This document shows, in pieces, positions 1 through 12,833 of a DNA stretch of 64,000 bases (positions within the stretch are counted from its first letter, which is position 1; each line of letters opens with the position of its first letter). Source of the stretch: Cepaea nemoralis (lineage: Eukaryota; Mollusca; Gastropoda; Stylommatophora; Helicidae); the NCBI GenBank assembly GCA_014155875.1, contig JACEFZ010022373.1, positions 76,001 through 140,000 of the forward strand, written 5' to 3'. The notes under the pieces are model-generated. The model was not told the DNA's origin. It saw nothing but the letters and a program-made list of their open reading frames with translations, and did no database searches. A program made the translations under genes and the position numbers.

Positions 1-593
1 TGAATGTATCATGTGTAAAGCACATCTCGGAACAGTAATAACATCTGATGGGAGATGCCTTGAAGAGATTAGAACAAGAATCGCCATGTCTAAGGTAGCC
101 TTTAGCAAAATGAAAAAACATACTGACCATTAAAAAGATGTCAATTGAAACGAGAAAAAGAGTGTTGAGGTGCTACATGGAACCTGTACTTTTATATGGA
201 TGTGAAGCTTGGATAACGAGCAGTCAAGCTGAAAAACATCTGATGGCTGTAGAAATGTGGTTTCTGAGGAAAATGCAAAGAATACCATGGACAGACAGAA
301 AGACCAATGAACAGGTCCTTCAAGAAACAAACGAAGATCGTAAACTGATTAGAGACATTAGACGCAGACAGTCAACATTTTTTGGGCATGTTATGAGAAG
401 AAATGGATTGGAGAACTTGGTGACAACTGGCAAGATCGAAGGGAACAGACCAAGAGGAAGACCTAGAAGCAAATTCCTGGATGGCTTAGCCACATTTCAT
501 GGTCGAGACAGGAACACAGAGCTGATCCACGACTCTGGTGATCGAGTTAGATGGCAAAACATGACCGCCCACGCTTACCGGCATGGCACATGA
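1..593 (+). mobile_element. LINE 3' fragment (C-terminal end of reverse transcriptase ORF), frameshifted
   Basis: This is the end of a non-LTR retrotransposon pol ORF. Positions 138-593 are open for 151 residues and carry the usual post-RT pattern: a block reading YMEPVLLYGCEAW, then FLRKMQRIPW, then FFGHVMRR, then a basic RPRGRPRSK stretch. The 26-120 region encodes the expected preceding block (LGTVITSDG) in another frame, so there is a frameshift near 120-138 and the copy is dead. The RT palm motifs lie left of the window or are missing. The sequence after the stop is ATGA-rich, as in other copies of this family here (antisense 9762-10142 and 33795-34395). Assignment to a named clade is not secure. 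Confidence 0.85.
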
Positions 594-613
594 TGAATGG
601 AAAGCACATACAT

Positions 614-850
614 GCCGGTCTCTCTGGCTGAGGGGTTACACCACTTTCTCTGTAATCCCGTTTATCATTCAGAGTCTCGTAGCGGGCGAGAAATGGGAGC
701 GGTTCGACCCCAGCTGGTGACTTGCGAGATAACTGAGCCGGCCGCTCAGAAAGCAATGGCAAACTACTGAGCGTAATCGTGCCAAGAAATCAACAGACAG
801 CTGAAAGATGCTGCTGTTAACAGCGATATTATGCGAATAAAAAATTTAAA
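614..850 (+). mobile_element. tRNA-derived SINE, subfamily B, with 13-bp TSD
   Basis: A 237-bp element. Its head has RNA polymerase III A-box-like (TGGCTGAGGGG) and B-box (GGTTCGACCCC) motifs; the body contains GAGCCGGCCGCTC and AAAGCAATGGCAAACTAC. It is flanked by an exact 13-bp duplication AAAGCACATACAT (601-613 and 851-863), which shows retroposition. The tail is A-rich. It landed just after the stop codon of the LINE fragment. It shares its body with the subfamily A copies at 5992-6234 and 8752-8998, while its tRNA-like head has diverged much more. Confidence 0.92.
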
Positions 851-863
851 AAAGCACATACAT

Positions 864-2500
<1,637 letters not shown>

Positions 2501-3270
2501 CGCAGTGACTGCTTGGGGCAGGAATCCAAGTCAAGACAGCAGGGGCCACGGAAGTGGAAATCCAGCAACTAATTCAGGATAATGCTCGCTCGGGTGATGT
2601 GATTATCTACTCAGATGGGTCGGTGCTGAGAAGTAAGAAAAGTGCCTGCGGGTTCTTATCAAAAGCTAATGGTAGACGTTTAGTGGAGGAGAGCCTGGCA
2701 TATGATACCACGACGTATAGCTTAAGAATATAGGTGAGGGCGGTCAATAAAGCTTTTCGCTGGATAGAGATTACGATACACAAACACTTCGTGATTGTAA
2801 TTGACTCAGAAAGCAGGCTGAGGAATGCGAGGACAGGCAAGCTTTGGGCAGAGTGGCTTGCTTCGCTTCGGAGGTCACGGGTGGCAAGCATCGCCTGGAT
2901 CTTTTCTCCAGGGCATGCCGGTGTGCTGGGGAATGAACATCGGACAGATTGGCTGGCTCTGCAAAACTTGGTGGAGTATTATTGCATGACAAGGAAGAAG
3001 TTGTTGCGGCCTTGTGGGAGCATGTGTACACCTCGGAGGAGAAAATGGATCACCATGGTCTGGCAAGAATGAGACAGCGAGGAGTTACGAGGGTAACTGG
3101 CCGACACTCGACGCTCAGAGGAAAGGCGAGACGGACATATAATCAGATTGCTACTGGTACTATTGGTGTTGGAACTCTTCGCTGGCTGCTGAGGATCGGG
3201 ACGGAGCGCTTATGGGATTGCCTCGAATGATGTGATGTCGTTTCCTAAAGCAATCAGTCAATCAATCAAT
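2501..3270 (+). mobile_element. 5'-truncated LINE fragment with RNase H domain
   Basis: The translation starting near 2546 reads through an RNase H fold: VIIYSDGSV (first catalytic Asp), then VIDSES (third acidic position), then FSPGHAGVLGNE. A TAG at 2731-2733 sits where relatives in this window have the catalytic Glu (SLTMEV), so the second active-site residue became a stop. A frame change follows near 2950, and the C-terminal end (GTERLWDC) matches the end of the I-like LINEs elsewhere (GSEHLWTE). The 3' end carries a short CAAT-type tandem tail near 3250-3270. RNase H after RT is typical of the I, R1, Tad and LOA groups. The copy is non-functional. Confidence 0.8.
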
Positions 3271-3468
3271 CAAGACAAGAGAGGGCAGACCAATTTTTCT
3301 GTTTCAGATATACTAGCACAGAGGATCTGCAGGATAATTAAGTGCGAAATTACCTGTAGTCTTAATCCTATGTGAGGAGGGGAGTCACCGCTGAACATAT
3401 AATTAAGTGTAAAGATGTTGATGTAAATGAACTTCTGTTTTTTTTTCCTTTCATGTATGTATTTGATG

Positions 3469-6400
3469 GTGTTTCCACCTTGTCGTGGTGGGGGAGCTTG
3501 AGTTTCTCAATGACCCTGAGAGCTATGCCGGCGGTAGCGTAGCTACCAGCAGGGCCTCCCAAGCCGGACAGGTCCATGGATAGAGAACAGATAAAGAGAA
3601 ACACCCTGGTCCTCCAGGTTGGGGGTTGAAGCGTGGGGTTAACATCCCCACCTTTATAAAAACTATTTTGTTACGAAACGGATACATAAGCCTCGAATTC
3701 GAACTGACTTATTTGGACAACGACCTCGGAACGTTAAAGGACTCTTGAGATTTAGAACATGGAATGTACGGACACTATATCGAGCTGGAGCGGCTGAAGA
3801 ACTAACCCGGGAGCTGGTGGAAAATCAAATGGATATAACAGCAATTCAAGAAATAAGGTGGCCAGGAGAGGGTACTTTAGAGCAAAATGGAATGATTGTA
3901 ATAAACATGAATTAGGAACAGGTTTTGTCATCAAAAAAGAGTTATGGGGGAACGTTCTAAACTTTAAAGCTGTTAATGACAGAATGAGTAAATTACGAAT
4001 AAAAGGTAAATGCAAAAATATAACGATGATTAATATACATGCACCTAATGAAGAGAAAGAAGATGATATTAAAGAAGACTTTTATAATGATCTGGAAGAT
4101 GTCATAGAAGAAACCCCCAAACAGGACATCCTGATTGTGTTGGGAGACTTCAATGCAAAAATAGGTAGAGAGCAAACTCATAAAAAAGTGGCCGGTATGG
4201 AAAGCCTACATACAACTTCAAATGATAATGGATGGAGAGTCATCAACCTGGCAGAAGCCAAAAGACTGCAGATTAGCAGTACCAGACTACAAAGAAAGGA
4301 TATACACAAACAAACTTCGAGATCATGTGACAAGAGAACCTATAATCAAATAGCTCACATTTTAATTAACAACAAAAATGCATTAAACATACAACAAGTT
4401 AGAAGTTATAGAGGAGCTGAGTGCCACAGCGACCACTTCCTCGTTGGAGCAAATTTAAAATAAAACTTAAGAGAGCTTTCTATACTAAATTACAAAGATT
4501 ACACCCAACATATAACAGAGAAAAACTACAAGAAATTACAGTCTAAGAGAAATTTACAGATGAAATAAAATGTAAACTTGAAACTCTGCAAAACCCTTTG
4601 GAGGAAAGCGTTGACCAAATTTGGTTGAACATCAAGAATACAATTCAATCTACCGCAGAAGAATGTCTCGGTGTGTTAACCACGCATAGAAAGAACAGAT
4701 GGCTCAATCACAAATGTGAAGAAGCAGTCATTAGGGAGAAGAATGCCAGACATCTATGGCTAAATGACATCAACAACATCCAAAAGGAAGAATAATATAG
4801 AAATGAATGTAAAGAGGCTACAAAAATAGTTCGACAGCAGAAGCGAGAATATATGAGTAATATAATCAAAGATATGGAAACTAATCACCAGAAAAACGAA
4901 TCCAGAAAGTTTTTTAACGAACTGAAGTCAATGAAACGAGGGCACCAACACAACACATATGGTTTACAAGACAAAAATGGGATATGATAAAAACCAATGA
5001 GGAAATGTGCAACACATGGAAAGAATATTTTGTTGAATTACTAAATTGTGAAGCTCCATGTAACACTTTCCCACAGGCAGTGGTTCTAACTTGTGAACCA
5101 TAAATTGAAGAACCTGCATTTGAAGAAATCCTAAATGTAATCACACGACTTAAAAACAATAAGGCAACTGGGGCTGATGGAATTGCGGCAGAATTTATAA
5201 AGGCAGGTGGCCATGCATTACATCTAAAGCTATACGAACTAATACTAAAAATCTGGAAGACAGAAGAACTACCCCATGACTGGAAAGAGTCATTATTGAT
5301 ACCTATCTTTAAGAAAAGAGACAAGTTCCAATGTGAAAATTATATAGGAATATCACTACTGCCCACAAGCTATAAGATACTAGCCGCAGTATTACTAACT
5401 AGACTAAAACCATATTCAGAAGACATATTAGGTGACTACCAGGCGGGTGTTAGACAAAACAGATCAACAATAGATCAGATATTTATCTTTCGACAAATAG
5501 CTGAGAAAAATTGGGAATGTAAAAGAGATCTCCATAGCATTTTTGTGGATTTTAAAAAGGCTTATGATAGTGTCCCTTGGAATAGTCTATGGAATGCTAT
5601 GCAGGAATTTGGAATACCAAGGAAGTTAATCAACATGACCAGACTATGCATGGAAGATACTTATAATATAGTATCATATAAAGGCAGGACATCAGACCCT
5701 TTACAAATAACATCTGGCTTGAAACAGGGTGATGCACTATCGCCGCTACTCTTCAATCTGGCTCTAGAGAAAGTTGTAAGGAAGGTAAAGGAGGAATGTT
5801 ATATTGGAGGAACATCCAAGCTGCTTGGTTATGCAGATGATATAGATATTATAGGGGAAAATGAACAAAAGACATTAGAAATATTGACTCACTTAAAGAT
5901 GGGGCTGGTTATCAATCAAGATAAGACAGAATATATGGTAATTTCAAGAGAAGGAATAGCTAAAAACTCTGGCCACATACAAATAGATAATTTTTTTTTT
6001 GCATATCCTTTACAGGACATCGCTGTCAACACCAGCATCTTTCAGCTGGATGTTGATTTCTTGGCATGATTACGCTCAGTAGTTTGCCATTGCTTTCTGA
6101 GCGGCCGGCTCACATACCCCGTAAGTTACCGATGCGATTCGAACCAATGCTGATTCTAACCTGTCATCACATTACCGACGAGAGTATACGAGATTACGGA
6201 GAAAAGTCATAACCTCTAAGCCACGAAGCCGGCTAAATAGATAATATGATCATTAAAAGAACGGAAACATTACACATACCTGGGTACAATCTTCAACTGC
6301 TCCAACATCATAAGGGAAGAAATACATACTAGAATAAATTCTGGAAATAAGATATACTACGCACTACAACATCTACTAAAATCAAATGCGCTATTTCGTA

Positions 6401-6882
6401 ACACCAAAATCACAATATACAAAACACTGATCAGACCAGTTGTGCTGTGTGGCTCTGAAACCTGGAGTACAACGAAAGGAGACGAAGCCTTGTTACAAAT
6501 CTTTGAGAACAAAGTTTTAAGACGTATCTATGGACCCATTAGGGATACACAACGTTGAGAGTGGAAAAGAAGAATTAACAAAGACATTTATGATCTGTTT
6601 AATTCCCCGCTAATCACTGGTATCATGAAGGCTAATAGACTACAATGGCTGGGGCATATAGAAAGAATGGAAGATAATAGGGAAACAAAACTCGCTTACA
6701 CTCAGGAAATAAATGACAGTAGACCCCAGACCAAGAAGACGGTGGAGAGATAATATATATACAGACCTACAAGCACTTGGAATCAACGACTGGCAAGAGA
6801 AGGTCAACCAGACGAGACGAATGGAGACGGATTGTATCTGCAGCAAAGAACCTCAATGGCTCGGAACGCTGAAAAGAAGAAG
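3469..6882 (+). mobile_element. Full-length RTE-like LINE with 12-bp TSD, decayed and split by a SINE
   Basis: Both ends are fixed by the exact 12-bp duplication ATGTATTTGATG (3457-3468 and 6883-6894). Without the inserted SINE the element is about 3.2 kb, the size of RTE/BovB LINEs, with a GAA-type tandem tail (6870-6882) as in that clade. The 5' end forms hairpins (3475-3491, 3605-3618, 3633-3651). The endonuclease begins near 3750 (WNVRTLYRAG), continues with QEIRW and GDFNAKIG (4144-4167), and ends in SDH near 4420. The RT includes VDFKKAYDSV, LKQGDALSPLLFN and an intact YADD near 5830. The C-terminal block [11 protein letters not shown] follows near 6650. Several frameshifts and stops (e.g. 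4795, 4990-5290, 6280, 6558) make it inactive. Confidence 0.92.
5992..6234 (-). mobile_element. tRNA-derived SINE, subfamily A, antisense, inside the RTE-like LINE
   Basis: A 243-bp antisense element. Read on the minus strand it has a tRNA-like head (A-box-like TGGCTTAGAGG, B-box GGTTCGAATCG), the shared body with GCAATGGCAAACTACT, a terminal TCCTGTAAAGGA hairpin and a poly(A) tail (poly(T) at 5991-6000 on the plus strand). The exact 11-bp TSD AAATAGATAAT lies at 5981-5991 and 6235-6245. The LINE coding sequence stops at one TSD and resumes at the other, so the SINE is younger than the LINE insertion. Confidence 0.95.
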
Positions 6883-6894
6883 ATGTATTTGATG

Positions 6895-7329
6895 TATTTG
6901 AATTGATTGTTTCAAAAACATTACTGTTCATTACTAACTGTATAGGTAATAAATGATGGAAAAAAGGACGTCATTTCCTCTCGTGAGTGTATGTTTTATT
7001 TGTCATAGTCAATTGATTTAATCAAAACAATCCTAGATAAAATTAGGTTAACTGTGAGAGGAGAGGCAAGGAACCACCAAAAGGAGATTCAGTGTATTAA
7101 GGGGAAAAACTGTTGTTAATGTTTTCCTAGAGGTATTATTCCTTTGTTTTCTGATACTCTATTTATGGACTCAAGCAACAGAGCCATTAAAGGTTAACGT
7201 AATTAAACGGGCAGGATAACATTGGGAAAGAGGAACGTAACATCCTTTCTCTCTTTGGGGTTGAGCTATCAACCATACATCCGACACACAGGATGTACCA
7301 TTATGTCCGGTTCTGTACCAGAATTATTC
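6895..7329. other. Unassigned spacer
   Basis: No coding, RNA or repeat signature recognised. It is bounded by the LINE TSD on the left and by the truncated start of the next LINE on the right. Confidence 0.5.
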
Positions 7330-9212
7330 TGTTGTGAGTCCATTTCTGTTCAACGCCTGCACTGGGAGAATCACTAGCGAGCAAATCATAGGACTGGGGA
7401 GGACATTGTCGTCTGCAGACGATGTTTTAGTGTATCGTCAGGGCAAGGATAGAAATCAGGTTGCTGTAGAACTACAAACCGAACTCAATCGCATAAGCAC
7501 TTGGTGGGTCGAATCTGGGGAAATAGTCAACCTAACTAATGCAGCAGTGACACGGTTCTCTTTGAACAACCATATTGTCAACACTCCAATACCAACTGTA
7601 AATCTGGGTTCAGAGACGGTGGAAAGAACGCAAGCAATGAATTACCTGGGGATACGATTTGATCGAAGCCTTGCTTATAATGAGCACATAGACCAGGTGA
7701 TAACAAAGGCCAAGCGGGGTTTAGCTGAAATGCGTGTGATGGCGGCAGCAAACTGTGATCAGCGCCATCTATTTCTTCTTTACGAGGGGCTGGTCATGTC
7801 TGTTTTGGAGTATGCGATGGCGATCCTGACTCTCAGCCACAAGCAGATGGAAAGGATGCAGAACGAAGCTATGCGTATTATTCTTGGATATACAAGAGAT
7901 ACGGCATGCAAGGCGATGCGCTACTTTCTTTATTTTCCAACAATGAGGGACAGAATACAAATTTGCCGAGCACGTGAGTGCCTCAGGGTCAATGCAAACA
8001 AACAACATCTACTGCATAGCGAGATTAAGAAGGTAAAGGGCAGCAGATTAAAAAGAGTAAAGTCGTGGATGGGTGAAGCGGAAGACGTTCTTCAGCTGGT
8101 ATGTTCACTTGAGGACTTAAAACCTGGCGAAGAGTGGGTACAAGTGCAAACAGAGTTCTATAAATCCTCTTCAGTATGCATTCAACTTGACAGGAAATGC
8201 AGGCAATAAAATCCAGCTGCTGTGCAGGCGGAAGTACAGGCTCTGATCTTCGAGAATTCTTTAGAGGATGATGTTGTCATTTACATGAATGGGTCGGTCG
8301 TTCGAGGAGTAAGAAGTTCATGGGCCTTTACGACTCAGGCTGGAAGGGAAATTGTGAAGGAAGAGTCTGGTACTTTTGCATTGAACGCAAGTAGCCTGAC
8401 CATGGAATTCATGGCAGCAAGTAAAGCAATAGCATGGCTCGAGACACAGATCGGGCATGGGTCAGAGATGGGGTGGATCCGAAAAGAGTGGTTGCTGTCT
8501 CTGGAGCAGTCTTAGTTGGCAAAGATTAGTTTCATTTTCGTGCCAGGGCATGCGGGTGTAGAAGGAAATGAACAGGCTGACAGGCTTGCACGTAGGGCTA
8601 CTGTGGAAGGCGGAGGACGAGCGATCGACCAGGCAGACATTCTGAATGCTCTACGAGAGGTAAGTCGTCTATGAGAACCAAGCGATGACTGTGAATCTAC
8701 AACCATATTCAGGCTGCTAGAACAGCAAATTAAAAGCTGTATGGCCAAACACGCCGGCTTCGTGGCTTAGAGGTTATGACTTTTCTCCGTAATCTCGTAT
8801 ACTCTCGTCGGTGACGTGATAACGGTGAGAATCAGCAGTGGTTCGAATCGCATCGGTAACTTACGGGGTATGTGAGCCGGCCGCTCAGAAAGCAACGGCA
8901 AACTACTCAGCGTAATCTTGCCAAGAAATCAACATACAGCTGAAAGATGCTGGTGTTGACAGCGATGTCCTGTAAAGGATATGCAAAAAAACAAAAAAAT
9001 GGCCAAACAAGAACATTACGCAGGAAGCCAAAGAAGAGTAATAAAATAACACAGAACTGGTGCCTGCCGTGAGCCGCTACACGCTGTGGGATTTGCTGAG
9101 GAGGGGATCCGAGCACTTATGGACTGAATTATTCGATGTGCAATGTGGATGACCTGTCGACTAACTATCTAACAAACAAACAAACAAACAAACTAACTAA
9201 CTAACTAACTAA
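7330..9212 (+). mobile_element. I-like LINE, 5'-truncated: RT end plus RNase H, CTAA tail
   Basis: The open frame 7334-8209 begins inside RT at SPFLFNA and contains SADDVLVY where an active enzyme has YADD. It continues through the thumb (EYAMAILTLSHKQMERM) to a stop at 8207. RNase H follows at 8222-8515: YMNGSV replaces YTDGSV, so the first catalytic Asp is Asn; MEFMA keeps the Glu; FVPGHAGVEGNEQADRLA is complete. A stop at 8513 and further changes follow. The C-terminus (LRRGSEHLWTE) ends near 9124, and the tail is tandem CAAA/CTAA (9170-9212). Residues expected in sequence are separated by a SINE at 8752-8998. The RT-RNase H order fits the I clade. The copy is inactive. Confidence 0.88.
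8752..8998 (+). mobile_element. tRNA-derived SINE, subfamily A, inside the I-like LINE
   Basis: A 247-bp SINE with an exact 11-bp TSD ATGGCCAAACA (8741-8751 and 8999-9009) that interrupts the C-terminal coding sequence of the I-like LINE. It has A-box-like TGGCTTAGAGG, B-box GGTTCGAATCG, the shared body, the terminal TCCTGTAAAGGA hairpin and an A-rich tail. It is nearly identical to the antisense copy at 5992-6234, so both are relatively recent. Confidence 0.95.
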
Positions 9213-9640
9213 CATGGGTTTGTTGGGGTGGGGATGATTGATTCCATTACATAGGTTTGATGGGGAGAATGATTGATTCCCTTATACGGATTTGATTGAT
9301 TCTGGTTATCGGGTTTGTTGGGGAGAGTGAGATTCTGGTTATCGGGTTTGTTGGGGAGAGTGATTGACTCTCTTACACGGGTGTGTTTGGGAGAACGATT
9401 TACTCTCTTATGTGGGTATATTGGGAAGAATGATTGATTCTCGTATACGGGTTTGTTGGGGATAAATATTGATTCTCGTATACGGGTTTGTTGGGGACAA
9501 TGATTGATTCTCTTACACAGCTGAAGTGGGGAGAATGATTGATTCTATTATACGGGTTTATATTGGAGAATGGTTGATTCTCGTATACGGGTTTGTTGTG
9601 GAGAATGATTGACTCTTGTATACGGGTTTTGCTATTACCC
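9213..9640 (+). repeat. Minisatellite, ~32-bp unit, block 1
   Basis: About a dozen imperfect units of roughly 31-34 bp, with core words GGGGAGAATGATTGATTC and TATACGGGTTTGTT. The same unit reappears on the same strand at 14998-15440. The array starts directly after the CTAA tail of the I-like LINE. Confidence 0.9.
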
Positions 9641-11022
9641 GATGTAACAGTGTCATAGGTTATGGCATTGTTCAGAAGAAAAGTCTAGTTTGTACACTAG
9701 ACAGTAAAAAGTGACTCGTCTGTGAGCACCTTTCACAAAGCGTGAAAAACGCCGGGAGTCCATCCATCCATCATGTGACATGCCGATAAGCGTGGGAGGC
9801 CACGTTCTGCCATCTTACTCGATCACCAGAGTCGTGGATCAGCTCTGTTTTCCTGTCTCGACCATGCCACGTGGCCAAGCCATACAGGTATTTACTTCTC
9901 GGTCTTCCCTTGGTCTCTTCCCTTCGATCTTGCCAGTCGTCACCAAGTTCTCTAAATCATTTCTTCTCATAACATGCCAACAAATTTTGACTGTCTACGT
10001 CTAATATTTCTTATCAGTTTACGATCTTCGTTTGTTTCTTGAAGGACTTGTTCATTGGTCTTTCTGGCTGTCCATATTATTCTTTGCATTTTCCTAAGAA
10101 ACCACATTTCTACAGCCATCAGATGTTTTTCAGCTTGACTGCTCTTCTACAAACCCACATTGTTCTTCTCCTATTTCAGGTTGTATTTTCTTCCTGACTC
10201 TTTGCCTGATAATTCTCATCAGAATCTTCGTGATGTAGCTCATTATACTAATTGCTCTATGTTGATCGCATTCCAGGGCTCCTGATTTCTTCGGGATTGC
10301 AATAAATATTAGATTACATAATTCATGAGGTATATCTCCAGTATCGTATAATGCATTCAGCAGTCTGGTGACTTGGTCTATGCCATATTCTTTTAAGGCA
10401 TTGATCATTTCTATTGTGATGTTATCTGTACCCGGGGTCTTGCCAATTTGTATATGGTTAAGAGCATTCTGAACTTCCATCTTCAAAATTGATGGTCCTT
10501 CATTATTATTCCGAAGATCATGTTCTTCATTTGTATCATCATAAAGGTCTTTCACATAATCTGACCACGCATGTAAAATCTGATCATTTTCTATTATGAT
10601 TTTGCCATCTTTGGTTTTTAGGCAACCCGTTGATGTGTGTTTTCTTTTGTTAGTGATGTAATTAATTCTTTTGTGCATTAATTTGGTATTCCGGGTGTTG
10701 TGTTGGTTTTCAATTTCCTTGCGATTTTCCTCAAGCCATGTTTCTTTTGCCTCTTTGCGTAGATTCCTAATTTTCCTGTGAATCACTTCATATTTTTTCT
10801 GGTTATTTTTGTTATTCCTTCTTACTTCCATGAGTTTTAAGATGTCTTTCGTCATCCATTTCTTGCGTCCTATTATCTTTATTTTTGGTATGGTTGTTTC
10901 AGCAGCTTGGTGGACTGATTTCTTTAATATTTCCCATGGTCACTGACGTCTTGAAATAATATTTCCATATCGGACAATGCATCAAATCTGTTCTTTACCT
11001 CTACGTTGAATTTCACTTGTAG

Positions 11023-11283
11023 GCCGGTCTCTCTGGCCGAGGGGTTACAACACTTTCTCCGTAATCCCGTTTATCACGCAGAGTCTCGTAAGCGGGCGAG
11101 AGCTGGCAGCGGTTCGACCCCCGCTGGTGACTTGCGGGATAACAGAGCCGGCCGCTCAGAAAGCAATGGCAAACTACTGAGCGTAATCTTGTCAAGAGAT
11201 CAACAGACAGCTCAAAGACGCTGCTGTTGACAGCTAAGTCCTGTAAAGGATACGCAAAAAAAAAAACACACACACACACAAAA
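11023..11283 (+). mobile_element. tRNA-derived SINE, subfamily B, inserted in the antisense LINE
   Basis: Subfamily B head (TGGCCGAGGGG A-box-like, GGTTCGACCCC B-box), shared body, TCCTGTAAAGGA hairpin, then an A-run that degenerates into an AC microsatellite (11266-11280). LINE coding continues on both sides. The flanks show only an imperfect duplication (CTTGTAG at 11016-11022 against CCTGTAG at 11287-11293), so this insertion looks older than the subfamily A copies. Confidence 0.9.
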
Positions 11284-12239
11284 GTGCCTGTAGATCGAAT
11301 TTTGTGTTTCTTGGTGGTGAATATTTGACTTAAGATTAATCTATGGTCGCTGTAGCAGTCTGCGCTTGGTATAGTTTTTGCGACCTTTAAGTCATTTCGA
11401 AATCTTCTGTTGATGAGAATGTGATCAGTCTGATTTCTGATCTTATGATCAGGACTCCAGCATGTCCATAATCGCCTTGGGTGCTGTTGATACCAAGTGG
11501 TTCCAATAATCAAATCATGCTCTTTTGCCCACTGTACAAGTCTGCAACCTCTTTCATTCTGTTCCCCTAGTCTATACTTGCCCACTATGCATCCGTCCTG
11601 TTGATTTCCAACTTTGGTAATCAAGTCACCCATTATGATATTTACTTCAGAATTCTTGCATTTATCGAAGGATTTCTCTAAATCATTATACAATTAATCA
11701 ATGCTTTCATCACTACGGTCTGCTATTGGTGCATAAACGTGTAAGACGTTGACATCAAAAGGTCTTCCACTCAACTTCACCAGTAACACTCTGTCTGATA
11801 CAGTTCAATATCCTTTCGATCGATTTTCCTCTCTCTCTTTATCCATTATAATCAGTCCAATATCCTTCGATCGATTTTCCTCTCTCTTTATCCATTATAA
11901 TTGCTACTCCACGCTGTTGTTTCTCTCCACCAGAATAGATTATTCCATATTCCTCAGATGTTATAATGCCCATTACTGTCTATCTGGTCTCACATATCTA
12001 ACAGGTTAATATTTAGCCTTCTCATTTCATTCTTAATGTTATCAAATTGTCCATCCTCACTCATAGTTCTTACATTCCAAGTTCCTACTTTCATTGTTGA
12101 TACTCTTTTGCACTCAGTCGCCTGATGACGGTCTGGAGTCTCCTGGTGCGCATGACTACCCCTACCGGGCGAGGCTGCTCCTATGGAGCACCCATTTACG
12201 CCGCTTCTCTGATTATGGATAAGACTGCAGCACATGATA

Positions 12240-12278
12240 TTCTTGGCATCTGTAAAGAAGGTAGTTTGCCATTGCTTT
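12240..12278 (-). other. SINE-body-like module in the LINE 5' leader
   Basis: On the minus strand this segment reads AAAGCAATGGCAAACTAC, then 12 bases, then TGCCAAGAA. The SINE bodies (e.g. 8888-8926) have the same two words with the same 12-base spacing. Here it is part of the LINE leader upstream of the endonuclease start and lacks the rest of the SINE. Confidence 0.75.
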
Positions 12279-12695
12279 CCTTCCTAGCAGTGACCATACT
12301 GGTCGATGACCGTAGCCATTGTCTCCCAAAAAAGAGATCCTCTGCCTACCGTCGTGAAGCTGGACACCATAACCTACAACGATCTGTTGGCTGCTCTTCA
12401 TCTTCATCCACCACCTGCACCCATGGCTTCACGTAACCCTGATCGGGAGGCTAAACGGGTACTCCACCTTGCCCAAGAGTGTCCCGTAGGATAGCGGAGG
12501 GAAGGAGGCACCTTACCTCTCCTTTGATAGGGCATACCTCTACCCCCGCTACCCGGAAGTTGCTCCGAGAAATTCTGAGCGTCTCCTTGAACGACAATCT
12601 GCGTTTGGCCACGTTCAAATGTGGACCTGGTCCTGTTACAAGTAGCAATGGCCATAGACTGCCCCGCTATTATATCGTTAGAGTAGTGATGTTGA

Positions 12696-12772
12696 GGTTA
12701 CAAGTGTTGGATACTATTGTTGAACAATTGTGATAGTTTACAAGTGTTAGATAGATTGTTGAACAATTGTGA
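12696..12772 (+). repeat. Two-copy tandem repeat, ~37 bp
   Basis: Two imperfect copies containing ACAAGTGTTRGATA and TTGTTGAACAATTGTGAT, lying between the LINE leader and the LTR element. Confidence 0.8.
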
Positions 12773-12833
12773 TTGCGTAAACGTGCTGTATTGAGTCTCG
12801 TTTACGTTTTTTCTTTTTTAGGGGGGGGGGGCC

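Larger units (their letters stand above)
9762..12660 (-). mobile_element. Antisense LINE with endonuclease and N-terminal RT, catalytic RT core deleted
   Basis: Read on the minus strand, the 5' leader lies near 12655-12100 and the endonuclease starts near 12080 (VGTWNVRTM). GDLITKVG at about 11630 replaces the usual GDFNAKVG, while YSDHRL is kept near 11360. After the interposed SINE, the connector and first RT block are open from 10855 to 10143 (GKTPGTDNITIEM, then the EEQCGF motif). At 10142 the sequence jumps straight to the C-terminal part (SSQAEKHLMAVEMWFLRKM) and runs to about 9775, so the palm with the YADD motif is missing. The 3' tail is GATG-type (9762-9775). The element is dead, and the direct join suggests one internal deletion. 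Confidence 0.82.

Noticed and set aside
614..850. Functional tRNA gene
   Set aside because: A and B boxes are present, but the body, A-tail, TSD and multiple copies identify a SINE head. The same applies to the other SINE heads and to 14345-14375, which is a primer-binding site.
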